From: Bradyrhizobium sp. WSM1417
GTDB lineage: Bacteria; Pseudomonadota; Alphaproteobacteria; Rhizobiales; Xanthobacteraceae
Direction of reading: 5' to 3'
Length of the DNA: 64,000 nt
NCBI RefSeq assembly: GCF_000515415.1
Contig: NZ_KI911783.1
Span: forward strand, 412,501 to 476,500
Shown here: piece after piece, positions 9,582 through 20,254 of the stretch
Numbering within the stretch: the stretch's first letter is position 1
Layout of the letters: each line of letters opens with the position of its first letter
The notes under the pieces: generated by a model
Told to the model about the DNA's origin: nothing
The model's input: only the letters and a program-made list of their open reading frames with translations
Databases searched by the model: none
Program-made: the position numbers and the translations under genes

Positions 9582-10385
9582 ATGGCGAGCGGCGAGCGGA
9601 TCTTCGTCCAAGCGATCAAGCGCTATTGCGCCACCCATGGCATCGCGCTTGAAGTCCGCGCCGATGGCTGGCTGCTCGCGATGCGCGGGGGCGAGCAACG
9701 CCGCTTCGCGTTCGGCTACGACATCGGCCTCAACAGCGCCATCGCGCACCGACTGGCCAACGACAAATCGGCCACCGCCGAAGTGCTCGCGCTCCAGGGC
9801 GTGCCCTGCATTCCCCATCGCCTGTTCCTCAATCCGAAGTTGGGCGAGAAGGTTGTCGGCGTCGCCTGGCGAGAGGCAATGCTGGCGTTGCTCCGCGACA
9901 ATCCGCAAGGCATGGTGGTGAAGCCGAACGAGGGGACGTCGGGACGATCCGTCTTCAAGGTCACGACGGAAACAGAACTCGATCATGCGGTTGGCGAAGC
10001 CTTTTCGATGAGCGCCGGACTCGTGATCTCGCCCTATGTCGTGATCGAGGATGAAGTTCGCGTGGTCCTGCTCGATGATGTGCCACTCGTCGTCTACAGC
10101 AAGCAGCGCGGCTCGGATTGGCGGCACAATCTCGATGCGGGTGCAAAGCCCGTGCTGATGCAGGACGGCGATCTACGCGCAGCCTGCGCAAAGCTCGCCA
10201 TCAACGCCGCCAATGCCATCGGCATCACCTTCGCCTCGATCGACCTCGTGCAGGTCGACGGCGTCTGGCGTGTGCTCGAGATCAATTCCGGCGTGATGAT
10301 GGAGACGCTGGCGAAGCTGCATCCGGAGCTGGTGCAGACGACGTACGATGCCGCGCTGGACCGGGTGTTTGGGGAGGAACGCTAA
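9582..10385 (+). CDS. ATP-grasp domain protein (RimK/glutathione-synthetase-like)
   Basis: 267 residues starting at the ATG before ASGERIF. The N-terminal 90 residues contain a pre-ATP-grasp segment with FGYDIGLNSAIAHRLANDK. The ATP-grasp core follows with GMVVKPNEGTSGRSVFKV (about 110-130), a substrate-binding strand, and the metal-binding end FASIDLVQVDGVWRVLEINSG (about 222-242; the final E and N coordinate Mg). It should form an acid-amine or acid-thiol bond using ATP, but the substrates are unknown. It stands alone and lacks a strong ribosome-binding site; an in-frame TTG 27 codons upstream is an alternative start. Confidence 0.75.
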   Translation: MASGERIFVQAIKRYCATHGIALEVRADGWLLAMRGGEQRRFAFGYDIGLNSAIAHRLANDKSATAEVLALQGVPCIPHRLFLNPKLGEKVVGVAWREAMLALLRDNPQGMVVKPNEGTSGRSVFKVTTETELDHAVGEAFSMSAGLVISPYVVIEDEVRVVLLDDVPLVVYSKQRGSDWRHNLDAGAKPVLMQDGDLRAACAKLAINAANAIGITFASIDLVQVDGVWRVLEINSGVMMETLAKLHPELVQTTYDAALDRVFGEER

Positions 10386-10404
10386 GCGACGCGCGCTGGC
10401 GGCT

Positions 10405-11253
10405 TCAACTCACGGCGAGCCGATACGCAGCCTTCGCATTCACGCCGAACGCCTTCTCCCGCACCTGCGGCCCGAGCTTCATCAGGCAGGCCTCCAGCGC
10501 GCCCTTGATCTCACCATAGCTGCCCGCGAGCAAACATACCGGCCAGTCCGAGCCGAAGATCAGGCGATCTTCGCCAAAGCATGTTGCGGCGTGCGCGACG
10601 AACGGAAACAGCCGCTCCGCATTCCAGTCGCTCCAAACCGCTTCTGTCGCCAGCCCCGAGACCTTGCACCAGACATTGCCGCACGCCGCGAGTGACGCGA
10701 TGCCGCTGGACCATTCAGTGCTTCCGCCATCGGCGATCGGCGGCTTGGCTGCGTGGTCGAGCACGAAGCGCGCCTGCGGGAACGCCTGTGCGGTTGCGAT
10801 GGCGGCCGGCAGCTCGCGGGTGCGGACCAGGAAATCGTAGGCGAGATCGTGCGCGAACACGGCCGTGAGGCCGCGCTGGACGTCCTCGCGCAACAACCAA
10901 TCCGGGTCGGCCTCGTCATGGACCTGGTGGCGGATGCCGACCAGCTTGTCGCCGCCGGGCGAAGCCCGCAACTGCTCCAGCGTCTCGCCAAGTTCAGCAT
11001 CGGTCAGATCGGCCCAGCCGACGACGCCGATCACCGAGGGCGTCGCATGCGCGATCCGCAGGAATTCCTCGGTCTCCGCCAGCGCGGAGCGGCACTGCAC
11101 CAGGATGCTCGCGTCGATGCCGTTGGCTTTCAAGAGCGGCGCGAGATCGGCCGGACCGAAGGCACGCCGGATCGGATTGAGCTCGGGCGCGTCCATCCAG
11201 GGATAGTCGGCGCGCGAGGGATCCCAGAAATGCTGGTGAGCGTCGATGATCAT
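10405..11253 (-). CDS. Amidohydrolase family protein (fuconolactonase/PDC-hydrolase-like)
   Basis: 282-residue TIM-barrel hydrolase of the COG3618 type. It opens with the metal-binding MIIDAHQHFWDP, has a VLDHAAKPP strand in the middle, and closes with LIFGSDWPVC, which carries the catalytic Asp. Characterised relatives hydrolyse sugar lactones (L-fucono-1,5-lactone, L-rhamnono-lactone) or pyrone dicarboxylate. It is the last gene of a minus-strand sugar locus and lies 3 bp after the aldo/keto reductase. A dehydrogenase-then-lactonase pair acting on an aldose is therefore the obvious reading. The precise sugar is inference. Confidence 0.82.
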   Translation of the reverse strand: MIIDAHQHFWDPSRADYPWMDAPELNPIRRAFGPADLAPLLKANGIDASILVQCRSALAETEEFLRIAHATPSVIGVVGWADLTDAELGETLEQLRASPGGDKLVGIRHQVHDEADPDWLLREDVQRGLTAVFAHDLAYDFLVRTRELPAAIATAQAFPQARFVLDHAAKPPIADGGSTEWSSGIASLAACGNVWCKVSGLATEAVWSDWNAERLFPFVAHAATCFGEDRLIFGSDWPVCLLAGSYGEIKGALEACLMKLGPQVREKAFGVNAKAAYRLAVS

Positions 11254-11256
11254 GCC

Positions 11257-12234
11257 TTACGCTCCGCCCGGCAATGGCGCGCGGGCGTCGACGAGTTTTC
11301 GCGCACGCAGCTCCCGCCAGAACGCTGCCGGCACCGCCGTCTCCGACATCGCGATGTTGTCGGCAACTTCCGCGGCGTTGCGCGCACCCATCACGGCGAC
11401 CGTGACCTCCGGATGGGCCATGCAAAACTGCAGCGCGGCGGCTTTCAGTTCGGTGCCGTGCTTGCGGCAGAGTTCGTCGAGCGCGAGCGCGCGGGCGACG
11501 AGTGCCGCATCGGCGTCCTGATAGTTGAACTTCGCGCCCGTGTGCGGATTGGCCAGGATGCCGCTGTTGTAGATGCCGCCGAGCAGGATGCCGATGTTCT
11601 TCGCGGCGCAGACCGGGAACAGCGCATCCAGCGCGCCCTGGTCGAGCAGCGTGTAGCGGCCGGCGAGCAGGAAGCAGTCGACCGGAACGGCCTCTGCAAA
11701 CCGGACCAGCATGTCCGACTGGTTCATGCCGGCACCAATCGCCTTGACGGTGCCCTCAGCGCGCAGGCGCTGGAGCGCGCGGAAGGCGCCGGCGACGGCG
11801 TCGTCATAGTGATCGTCGGGATCATGCACGAGCAGGACATCGACGCGGTCGAGCCCAAGCCGCGCCAGGCTTTCCTCCACCGAACGCATCACGCCGTCAT
11901 AACTGAAATCGAACACCGGCCGCTCCCGCGACGTGCCTTTGTAATGCTCGTCCTCGGCGGCCGCGCCATCGGGCACGCGCAGCAGGCGGCCGACCTTGGT
12001 CGAGATGGCGTAGGAGTCAGGGGGCTGTTGCCGCAGGAATGCGCCAAGGCGTCGCTCCGCGAGGCCAAAGCCGTAGAGCGGCGCGGTGTCGAAGAAGCGG
12101 ATTCCGAGCGACCAGGCGCGGGCGATCGTCGCCTCCGCATCGGCATCGCTGACCGGGGTGAACAATCCGCCGAGCGGGGCGGAACCGAGGCCGAGTGAGG
12201 TGACACCGAGAGAGCCGAGCCGCGACCTTTTCAT
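11257..12234 (-). CDS. Aldo/keto reductase (aldose 1-dehydrogenase-like)
   Basis: 325 residues with the AKR barrel. Visible features are GLGSAPLGGLF near the N terminus, the active-site segment FFDTAPLYGFGLAERRLG with the catalytic Tyr, STKVGRLLR with the Lys, and DVLLVHDPDD with the His-containing strand. It resembles D-threo-aldose 1-dehydrogenases that oxidise fucose, arabinose or galactose to the lactone. The start at 12234 is favoured because GAGG lies 8 bp upstream; ATG 12240 is nearly as good. It lies between the sugar-binding-protein gene and the lactonase-like gene, in the same direction as both. A hairpin at 12274-12306 separates it from the binding protein. Confidence 0.85.
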   Translation of the reverse strand: MKRSRLGSLGVTSLGLGSAPLGGLFTPVSDADAEATIARAWSLGIRFFDTAPLYGFGLAERRLGAFLRQQPPDSYAISTKVGRLLRVPDGAAAEDEHYKGTSRERPVFDFSYDGVMRSVEESLARLGLDRVDVLLVHDPDDHYDDAVAGAFRALQRLRAEGTVKAIGAGMNQSDMLVRFAEAVPVDCFLLAGRYTLLDQGALDALFPVCAAKNIGILLGGIYNSGILANPHTGAKFNYQDADAALVARALALDELCRKHGTELKAAALQFCMAHPEVTVAVMGARNAAEVADNIAMSETAVPAAFWRELRARKLVDARAPLPGGA

Positions 12235-12273
12235 TCCCATTGCCTCAAGAGTCTTCCCCAACAGCCAAATCAT

Positions 12274-12306
12274 CTCTCCCGCTTGCGAAAAGCGCAAGCG
12301 GGAGAG
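12274..12306. repeat. Perfect 14-bp-stem hairpin behind the sugar-binding-protein gene
   Basis: Stem arms 12274-12287 and 12293-12306 (CTCTCCCGCTTGCG and its exact complement) enclose five bases. It lies 30 bp after the stop of the solute-binding-protein gene and ~40 bp before the aldo/keto reductase start. This is the position where REP-type hairpins protect binding-protein mRNA or cut transcription into the distal genes. No T-tract follows on the minus strand. Confidence 0.8.
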
Positions 12307-12336
12307 GCACGCAGGAGCGTGGGGCTGGCGACGCTC

Positions 12337-13269
12337 CTACTTCAACATCTGCGCAACGTTGTCCTTGGTGACGAGATCGAGGCCGGTATAAACAATCTCC
12401 GGCACCTTCTCGCCCTTCTTGATGGCGAGCAGCGTGTCCATCGCCTTCTCGCCCATCTCGAACGGACGCTGACCAACCAGCGCATTGGCATAGCCATCGC
12501 GCAACAGCTCGAGCTGCATCTTCAGCGTATCGGCCACGACAAGCGTGAACTTGCCGGAATCGATATCCTTCTTGTACCTGGAGGCGAAGGCCTTGAAGCC
12601 TTCGGGGGCGAACATCGGCCAGCCGCCGATGGGAACGATCGCGGCGAGATCGGGCGTCGCCGTGCGCATGTCGGTCATCTGCTGAACCGCCAGCGCGGGA
12701 TCGTCGTTGCAGAACGTAGGAGAGCCCGCGACCTCGGTCCATTTCGAGCCCTTCAACGCCTCGCGGACGCCGTCGACGCGTTCGGCGAGGTTCTTGGCGC
12801 CGGGACCACCCGAGACCATGGCGTATTTGCCGCCGTCGGGCCGCAGCTTCAGGAGCTGCTTGCCGAGGGCCACGCCGAACTCCTTGTTGTTGGTGCCGAT
12901 ATAAGCGATGCGCTTGGCGCCGGGCGCATCGGCGTCGAAAGTGATGACGGGGATGCCGGCCGCAGTCGCCGCGTCGATCGACTTGGTCATCGCCGCGACG
13001 TCGGCAACCGATATGGCGAGGCCATCGACCTTCTGGGTGACGAAGTCCTGGATGATCTGGGCCTGCGTCGCCGGCTCGTGCTCGACCGGTCCCTTGTAGA
13101 TACACTCGATATTGCCGAGCTCCTTGGCACGCTTCAGGCAGCCGTCGCGCGCGAAGTCGAAGAACGGATTGTTCATCGCCTTGGGCACGATCACGAACCG
13201 GTAGTTTGCGGCAAACGCCGGCGTAGCCATCATCGCGACAGCGATGCCGGCAAGTAGATATTTCCTCAT
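12337..13269 (-). CDS. Sugar ABC transporter, periplasmic substrate-binding protein
   Basis: 310 residues with a clear signal peptide (MRKYLLAGIAVAMMATPAFA, cleavage after AFA). A type I periplasmic-binding fold follows: FVIVPKAMNNPFF, VDGLAISVAD, GIPVITFDADAP, and IAYIGTNNKEFGVALG. This is the ribose/xylose/fructose binding-protein group. The ATG at 13269 sits after GGAGGAGACG, so the ATG four codons upstream is not used. Together with the permease and ATPase just upstream it forms a sugar importer. Its neighbours xylA and xylB make xylose the first guess, but the binding pocket cannot be read with confidence. Confidence 0.9.
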   Translation of the reverse strand: MRKYLLAGIAVAMMATPAFAANYRFVIVPKAMNNPFFDFARDGCLKRAKELGNIECIYKGPVEHEPATQAQIIQDFVTQKVDGLAISVADVAAMTKSIDAATAAGIPVITFDADAPGAKRIAYIGTNNKEFGVALGKQLLKLRPDGGKYAMVSGGPGAKNLAERVDGVREALKGSKWTEVAGSPTFCNDDPALAVQQMTDMRTATPDLAAIVPIGGWPMFAPEGFKAFASRYKKDIDSGKFTLVVADTLKMQLELLRDGYANALVGQRPFEMGEKAMDTLLAIKKGEKVPEIVYTGLDLVTKDNVAQMLK

Positions 13270-13363
13270 CGTCTCCTCCACCCTTCTTTGGCGCCTGTCC
13301 TCTCAAGATCGTCCGGGAAGTGGACAGGCGGCATTTTCGTTGCCGTCCCGGAACGACGTCGTT

Positions 13364-14446
13364 TCAGATCATCCGCGAGCGGATGCGATCGACCAATACG
13401 GCCAGGATGATGATCACGCCCACCAGCGTCTGCTGCCAGTAGGAGCTGACCTGGGCGAGCACGAGGCCGTTGCGGATCACCTCGAGCAGCACGCAGCCGA
13501 CGATGGCGCCGAGTGGACCACCGATGCCGCCGGCGAGATTGGCACCGCCGATGACGGCCGCAGCGATCACGTTGAGCTCGTAGGACGTCGCCATGTTGGC
13601 CGGCGCCGACCCAAGCCAGCCGGAGATGATGATGCCCTGGAGGCCTGCGGCGAGCGCGCAGATCACATAAACCTCGATCTTCACCCGCACGACCGGGATG
13701 CCGGTGAGTTCGGCCGCCTTCTCGTTGCCGCCGAGCGCGAACACGTGACGGCCGAACGAGCTGTGGTGCAGCACCACGGCCATCGCCAGCGCGAGGACGA
13801 TCAGATAAATGAATGGCACCGGCACGCCGAGCACGTCGCCCGACGTGAGCGCGTAGAAATAATCGGCATCCGGCCCACCTGGAAAGCTGCCGCGTCCGTT
13901 CGAGACGACATAGCCGAGCCCGCGCACGATCGAGAGCATGCCGAGCGTGGTGACGAACGGCGACAGGCCGAGCACCGCGATACAGAAGCCGTTGACGAGG
14001 CCGCAGAGCAGCGCGACGCCGAGGCCGGCGAGAAGCGAGACCACCAGGATCAGGCCGGGGACATTGGCGAGCACGGTCTTGCCGTCGGCCGCCATGTGCA
14101 CGAACAGGGAGCCCGCCGGCGAACCGGGCGCCGACAACTCGGTCATCACCATCGAGGTGACCATGGCGGAGAAGCACATCATCGAGCCGACCGACAGATC
14201 GATGCCGCCGGTGATGATCACGAAGGTGACGCCGAGGGTGGCAATGGCGATGAAGGAGAAATTCTTCGCCACGTTCTGCATGTTGCCTTCGGTGAAGAAG
14301 TACGGGCTGGCGAAATGCATGACCACCAGCAGCACGGCGAGTGCGAGCAGGACATAGCCGGTCTGCGAGGCGAAGATGCCGCGCTGCCACCATCGGATCT
14401 TGCCGATGTTCGAGAAGGTGATCGGGGATTCCATGGGCATGGCCAT
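13364..14446 (-). CDS. Sugar ABC transporter permease
   Basis: About 360 residues with eight to ten membrane segments of the RbsC/XylH/FrcC family. Typical motifs are TLGVTFVIITGGIDLSVGS and VIGGANLAGGIGGPLGAIVG. Its start overlaps the stop of the ATPase gene as TGATG at 14446; a GTG one codon upstream is an alternative. One permease gene implies a homodimer. The N terminus carries ~30 extra polar residues before the first membrane segment. Its order in the operon is ATPase, permease, binding protein. Confidence 0.92.
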   Translation of the reverse strand: MAMPMESPITFSNIGKIRWWQRGIFASQTGYVLLALAVLLVVMHFASPYFFTEGNMQNVAKNFSFIAIATLGVTFVIITGGIDLSVGSMMCFSAMVTSMVMTELSAPGSPAGSLFVHMAADGKTVLANVPGLILVVSLLAGLGVALLCGLVNGFCIAVLGLSPFVTTLGMLSIVRGLGYVVSNGRGSFPGGPDADYFYALTSGDVLGVPVPFIYLIVLALAMAVVLHHSSFGRHVFALGGNEKAAELTGIPVVRVKIEVYVICALAAGLQGIIISGWLGSAPANMATSYELNVIAAAVIGGANLAGGIGGPLGAIVGCVLLEVIRNGLVLAQVSSYWQQTLVGVIIILAVLVDRIRSRMI

Positions 14447-15204
14447 CACGCCGCCTCCTTCGCGCCGGTGATCAGGGCGGTGACTTCCTCGGGGGAGGTC
14501 TGGTGGATGGGCTTGTCGGCCCGCTTTTCGCCGCGGCGCATGACGATGACGCGATCGCAGACCGCGAACACGTCGGGCATGCGATGCGAGATCAGCATCA
14601 CGGCAACGCCCTGCTCCTTCAGCCGGTGGATCAGGCCGAGCACCTGCTCGACCTGACGGACCGAGATCGCGGCCGTGGGCTCGTCCATCATGACCAGCTT
14701 GGCGTTGGAGAGCCGCGTCCGCGCGATCGCAACCGCTTGGCGCTGCCCGCCCGACATCTGCTTGACGAGATCGTCGGGGCGCGTCTCCGAGCGCAGCTCG
14801 CCGAACAGCTCCAGCGCACGCGCCGCCATCGCCTTGTGGTCGAGCAACGCGAACGGCCCGATCCTGCGCTTCAGCTCGCGGCCGAGAAAGACGTTGGCCG
14901 CTGCGGTGAGATTGCCGGCGAGCGCAAGGTCCTGATAGACCACCTCGATGCCGACGCCGCGGGCATCGACGGGCCGGTTGAAATGAACCGCGCTGCCGGC
15001 GAAGCGGATTTCGCCGTGGCTGGGGCGGAAATTACCGGCGATGATCTTGACCAGCGTCGACTTGCCCGCGCCGTTGTCGCCCATCAGGCCGACGACCTCG
15101 CCGGGGAGGACGTGCATGTCGACATCATGCAGCGCGCGGATCGCGCCGAACTCCTTGCCGATGCCGGTCAGCTCGAGGACCGGTGTCGCTTGTGCATTTG
15201 TCAT
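14446..15204 (-). CDS. Sugar ABC transporter ATP-binding protein (single ATPase domain)
   Basis: 252 residues with one complete ABC domain: Walker A GDNGAGKSTLVK, Q-loop, signature MSGGQRQAVAIARTR, Walker B KLVMMDEPTAA, and H-loop LISHRM. Most xylose and ribose importers use a duplicated ~500-residue ATPase. The single-domain form is typical of the FrcA-like fructose/ribose/mannose systems of rhizobia. It starts 12 bp after xylA and overlaps the permease gene, so all are probably one transcript from the xylB side. Confidence 0.92.
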   Translation of the reverse strand: MTNAQATPVLELTGIGKEFGAIRALHDVDMHVLPGEVVGLMGDNGAGKSTLVKIIAGNFRPSHGEIRFAGSAVHFNRPVDARGVGIEVVYQDLALAGNLTAAANVFLGRELKRRIGPFALLDHKAMAARALELFGELRSETRPDDLVKQMSGGQRQAVAIARTRLSNAKLVMMDEPTAAISVRQVEQVLGLIHRLKEQGVAVMLISHRMPDVFAVCDRVIVMRRGEKRADKPIHQTSPEEVTALITGAKEAA

Positions 15205-15216
15205 CAGCGGCCTTCC

Positions 15217-16539
15217 TCAGACGTAGCGGTTGACGAGGGATTCCAGATATTCCTGCCGGCCCGAGCGCGGCTGCGGGTCAAAGCCCGGGCCCTGCGCGCG
15301 GTCGGCAAGTTCGGCAAGCGAGCGCTGGCCGTCGAGAATGGCGCGGCCCTCGGGCCCGGCCCATCCCTCGTAGCGTTTCGCAAGCGGCGCAGTGAGCGCG
15401 CCGGAATCGAGCATGTCCGCGGCGGCGAGCAACGCCCGCGCGCAGGCGTCCATCGAGCCGACATGGGCATGGATCAGATCGTCGGGATCGATCGACTGGC
15501 GGCGGATCTTGGCGTCGAAATTCAGCCCGCCGGAGCTGAAGCCGCCGCGGCTCAGGAGCTCGTGGAACACCAGGGCAAGCTCGGGCACGTTCATCGCGAA
15601 CTGGTCGGTGTCCCAGCCGAGCAGATCGTCGCCGCGGTTGATGTCGAGCGAGCCGAACACACCCAGCGCCTGCGCGAGCGCGACCTCGTGATGGAAGGAG
15701 TGGCCGGCGAGGATGGCGTGGTTCTGCTCGATGTTGAGCTTGACGTCCTTCAGCAGGTCGTAACGCGCGAGGAAGCCGTAGCAGGTGGCGACGTCGAAGT
15801 CATATTGATGCTTGGTCGGCTCCTTCGGCTTCGGCTCGATCAGGATCGGTCCCTTGAAGCCGATCCTGTGCTTGTGCTCGACGACGAGCGAGACGAAGCG
15901 GCCGAGCTGGTCGAGCTCGCGCTTGAGATCGGTGTTGAGCAAGGTCTCGTAGCCCTCGCGCCCGCCCCACAGCACATAGTTCTGGCCGCCGAGACGGTGC
16001 GTCACCTCCAGCGCGGCGCGGACCTGGCCGGCGGCATAGGTGAATATCTCGGGATCCGGATTGGTGGCCGCACCCGCCATGTAGCGGCGATGCGTGAACA
16101 AATTGGCGGTGCCCCAGAGCAGGCGCACCTTGCTCGAGGCCATCTTCGCTTCGAACAGGTCGGCGATGGCATTGAGGTTGGCGACGGATTCCGCGAGTGA
16201 ATTCCCTTCCGGCGCCGCATCGACGTCATGGAAGGTGAAGAAGGGCACGTCGAGCAAGCGAAACAGCTCGAAGGCAACGTCAGCCTTGGCGCGCGCCTGC
16301 GCCATCGCATCGGTGCCGTGATGCCAGGGCCGCAGGAACGTCTCGCCGCCAAAGGGATCGCCGCCGGGCCAGCACAAGGAGTGCCAATAGCAGACCGCAA
16401 AGCGCAGATGGTCCTCCATCCTGCGGCCATGGACGAGGCGGTCCTTGTCGTACCAGCGGAAGGCGGGCGTGTTGCTCGCATCTCCGCCGGCGAAGGCGAC
16501 GGGTACGTTTGTATCGAAGAATTTCACTGACGCAGTCAC
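15217..16539 (-). CDS. xylA: Xylose isomerase
   Basis: 440 residues, the usual length of class II xylose isomerase, which converts D-xylose to D-xylulose in the cytoplasm. Conserved elements are [26 protein letters not shown] (catalytic His and Asp), [32 protein letters not shown] (metal and substrate residues) and [18 protein letters not shown]. It starts with GTG at 16539, directly after the TGA of xylB, with AAGGAG 9 bp upstream inside xylB, so translation is probably coupled. It forms a canonical xylB-xylA pair. Confidence 0.97.
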   Translation of the reverse strand: MTASVKFFDTNVPVAFAGGDASNTPAFRWYDKDRLVHGRRMEDHLRFAVCYWHSLCWPGGDPFGGETFLRPWHHGTDAMAQARAKADVAFELFRLLDVPFFTFHDVDAAPEGNSLAESVANLNAIADLFEAKMASSKVRLLWGTANLFTHRRYMAGAATNPDPEIFTYAAGQVRAALEVTHRLGGQNYVLWGGREGYETLLNTDLKRELDQLGRFVSLVVEHKHRIGFKGPILIEPKPKEPTKHQYDFDVATCYGFLARYDLLKDVKLNIEQNHAILAGHSFHHEVALAQALGVFGSLDINRGDDLLGWDTDQFAMNVPELALVFHELLSRGGFSSGGLNFDAKIRRQSIDPDDLIHAHVGSMDACARALLAAADMLDSGALTAPLAKRYEGWAGPEGRAILDGQRSLAELADRAQGPGFDPQPRSGRQEYLESLVNRYV

Positions 16540-17994
<1,455 letters not shown>

Positions 17995-18076
17995 GCCGTC
18001 CTCCCTTTCGCCTGTTGCGGTGCGCGAACTCAGAGTCGCCTTATCCGCAACGGGTCGTTTTGAATTCCACCTGCCG

Positions 18077-19135
18077 CTAAGGCAGATTGTCCCGCATCAC
18101 GATGTCGATCCTGATCTTCTCCTGTTCGCGCAAGATCGGCTCGCCACGGGCGAGCGCGAGCAGCACACGCACGGCGGCGCGCGCTTCGTGTCCGGGGTTC
18201 TGCGAGATCGCGGCATGCATCACGCCCTGCAGCAGCAGCCGGCGCGTCAGCGCGGTGACGTCGTGTCCGACGAACACCACCTGCTTGTCGCGGCCGGCAT
18301 CGCCCAAGGCCTTTTCATTCAACGCGTTGGCGACGCCTTGCGTGCCGGCGCCGACATTATAAAGACCCACGATGTCGCCATGCCGGCTCAACAGCCGCGC
18401 CAACACCTGCTCCGAACGCGCGTCCTCGTCGCGTCCTTCGAGCACCGGCAGCACGCTGAGGCCGGGGAATTCCGAGGCCATCACCTGGTTGAAGCCAAAA
18501 ATGCGCTCGGCATGATCGCGCAGGCCCTGCGAGCCCGCGACGATCGCAACCTTGCCGGACTTTTGTCCGACCAGCCGCCCGACCAGCGCGCCGGCGGTGC
18601 GCCCCGCGGCAATGTTGTCGATGCCGACATAATGGTGCCGGCGCGACGACGGCACGTCGGAGACCAGCGTCACGACCTTGGCGCCGGCATCGACGAGATC
18701 GTCGATGGCAGCGCGGACGCCGGGATGGTCCAGCGCCACCACGGCGATGCCGTCGTAGTCGTCCGAGAGCCCTTCCAGGGAAGCGGCGAGCACCGACGGA
18801 TCGAACACATCGGTTGCGACGGTCTCGACGCCGAGGCGGCGGGACGACAACCAGCCCGACATCTCGCCGAGATAATCCTGGATCTGCTGCATGAACGGGT
18901 TCGGCCCCGACGGCATCACGAAGGCGAAACGGCGGCCGCGGCCGCGGGCGAGCTCGGCGGCGGCCACGTGCGGCTGGAACGAATTGCGCTCGATCGCCTC
19001 CTTGACGCGCCGGACCGTATCCGGCCGCACGCCCGGGCGATTGTGCAGGACGCGGTCCACCGTCGCGAGGCTGACGCCGGCCTGGCGGGCGATGTCCTTC
19101 AGCGTCAGCGCGGTCGTGGTGAGCGTCTCGGCCAT
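18077..19135 (-). CDS. LacI family transcriptional regulator
   Basis: 352 residues. The N-terminal LacI HTH is clear (LTLKDIARQAGVSLATVDRVLHNRPGVRPDTVRRV) at about residues 11-45. A periplasmic-binding-like effector domain follows (FAFVMPSGPNPFMQQI, GIAVVALDHPGVR, VTLVSDVPSSRRHHYVGIDN, VVFVGHDVT). It faces the same way as the xylose genes and lies immediately upstream of them, so it very likely represses this locus and responds to a sugar. The sugar may be xylose or whatever the transporter carries. I could not identify a clean palindromic operator in the 82-bp or 112-bp flanks. Confidence 0.9.
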   Translation of the reverse strand: MAETLTTTALTLKDIARQAGVSLATVDRVLHNRPGVRPDTVRRVKEAIERNSFQPHVAAAELARGRGRRFAFVMPSGPNPFMQQIQDYLGEMSGWLSSRRLGVETVATDVFDPSVLAASLEGLSDDYDGIAVVALDHPGVRAAIDDLVDAGAKVVTLVSDVPSSRRHHYVGIDNIAAGRTAGALVGRLVGQKSGKVAIVAGSQGLRDHAERIFGFNQVMASEFPGLSVLPVLEGRDEDARSEQVLARLLSRHGDIVGLYNVGAGTQGVANALNEKALGDAGRDKQVVFVGHDVTALTRRLLLQGVMHAAISQNPGHEARAAVRVLLALARGEPILREQEKIRIDIVMRDNLP

Positions 19136-19247
19136 GGCTGAAGGCTAGCAGAGGTGTTTTGAGGTACGCAACTCATTTTGAGGGGCAGTAGGCGTTTTCC
19201 CGCAGCTGGGCCTAGGAACAGCCTTTCCCGTCCGCCGTTGCTGCCCC

Positions 19248-19775
19248 GTGCGTAACGATATCACCCATGATCCCGGCGAGGGATTGAGCCCGACGCTCGA
19301 GCGCAACATCCAGGCCCTGGTCGCGCGCCGCCGCCGCGAGCAGCACGCGGCCAAGGGTCAGGAAAAGGTCGCCGATGCGATCACGGCGTTCACCGGCAGC
19401 ATGGCGTTCGTCTATCTCCACGTCGCGGTGTTCGGCTTCTGGATCATCGCCAATCTGCACTGGCTGCCGGGAATCCCGGCCTGGGACGAGAGCTTCGTGG
19501 TGCTGGCGATGATTGCTTCGGTCGAGGCGATCTTCCTGTCGACCTTCGTGCTGATCTCGCAGAACCGCATGAGCGCAGCAGCGGACAAGCGCGCCGATCT
19601 CGATCTCCAGATCAGCCTTCTCGCCGAGCACGAACTGACCAAGGTTGCCCGCCTCCTCACGCAAATCGCCGAGCGGCTCGACGTCCAGCCCGACTCGAAG
19701 CGCGATCTGGAGGAGGCAAGCCGCGACATCGCCCCCGAGCGCGTGCTCGATAGGATCGAGCAGACGCGCTCCTGA
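19248..19775 (+). CDS. DUF1003 domain membrane protein
   Basis: 175 residues. The N terminus is charged, two hydrophobic segments follow (about 45-67, MAFVYLHVAVFGFWIIANLH, and 83-105, SFVVLAMIASVEAIFLSTFV), then the DUF1003 hallmark LISQNRMSAAADKRADLDLQ and a soluble helical tail. The function of the family is not established. The GTG start at 19248 lacks a visible ribosome-binding site, so the first residues are uncertain. It converges with the GNAT gene, with only one base between the stop codons. Confidence 0.82.
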   Translation: MRNDITHDPGEGLSPTLERNIQALVARRRREQHAAKGQEKVADAITAFTGSMAFVYLHVAVFGFWIIANLHWLPGIPAWDESFVVLAMIASVEAIFLSTFVLISQNRMSAAADKRADLDLQISLLAEHELTKVARLLTQIAERLDVQPDSKRDLEEASRDIAPERVLDRIEQTRS

Positions 19776-19776
19776 G

Positions 19777-20244
19777 CTATCGGCTCGCCGACAGATCCAG
19801 GGTCAGGAACAGGCTGTTGGGATCCTCGACATAGCCCTGGAACGGGCCGCAGAGGACAAAGCCATGCGCCCGGTAGAGCGCGTGCGCCGGCTTGAAATAG
19901 TCCCACGAGCCGGTCTCGAGGCTGAGCCGCTTCAGGCTGCGCGCGCGGGCTTCGCTAATGATGTGACGGAGCATCTGGCCAGCGAAGCCACGCCGCCGCG
20001 CCGTTTGCAGCGTGTGCATCGACTTCACCTCGCCATGATCAGCCGAGAGCATCTTCAGCGCGCCGGTGGCGACGAGCGTGTCGCTGTCCCAGCCGGTCCA
20101 GAACGCGACGTCGCTCGCGCGAAGGCCCGCGAGATCGAGCGCATGGGCGCTGCCGGGAGCAGTCTGCGCCCGCGCCGCCGTAACGTGATGATCGAGCAGC
20201 GCGATCACGCGGGGGTCAAAGGTGTCGCCAGTCCGGATCTGCAT
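19777..20244 (-). CDS. GNAT family N-acetyltransferase
   Basis: 155 residues. The acetyl-CoA-binding loop is visible as ARRRGFAGQMLRHIISEA (the R-x-x-G-x-G/A motif) at about 84-101, preceded by the beta4 strand VKSMHTLQTA and followed by SLETGSWDYFKPAHALYRAHGF, the typical C-terminal half of YafP/ElaA-like GNATs. It acetylates an amine; the substrate is unknown. It lies 10 bp downstream of the XRE/cupin regulator and is probably co-transcribed with it. Confidence 0.88.
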   Translation of the reverse strand: MQIRTGDTFDPRVIALLDHHVTAARAQTAPGSAHALDLAGLRASDVAFWTGWDSDTLVATGALKMLSADHGEVKSMHTLQTARRRGFAGQMLRHIISEARARSLKRLSLETGSWDYFKPAHALYRAHGFVLCGPFQGYVEDPNSLFLTLDLSASR

Positions 20245-20254
20245 CGCCAGGGTC

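Noticed and set aside
13364..14449. GTG at 14449 as permease start
   Set aside because: The ATG at 14446 gives the common TGATG stop-start overlap with the ATPase gene; the GTG remains only an alternative.
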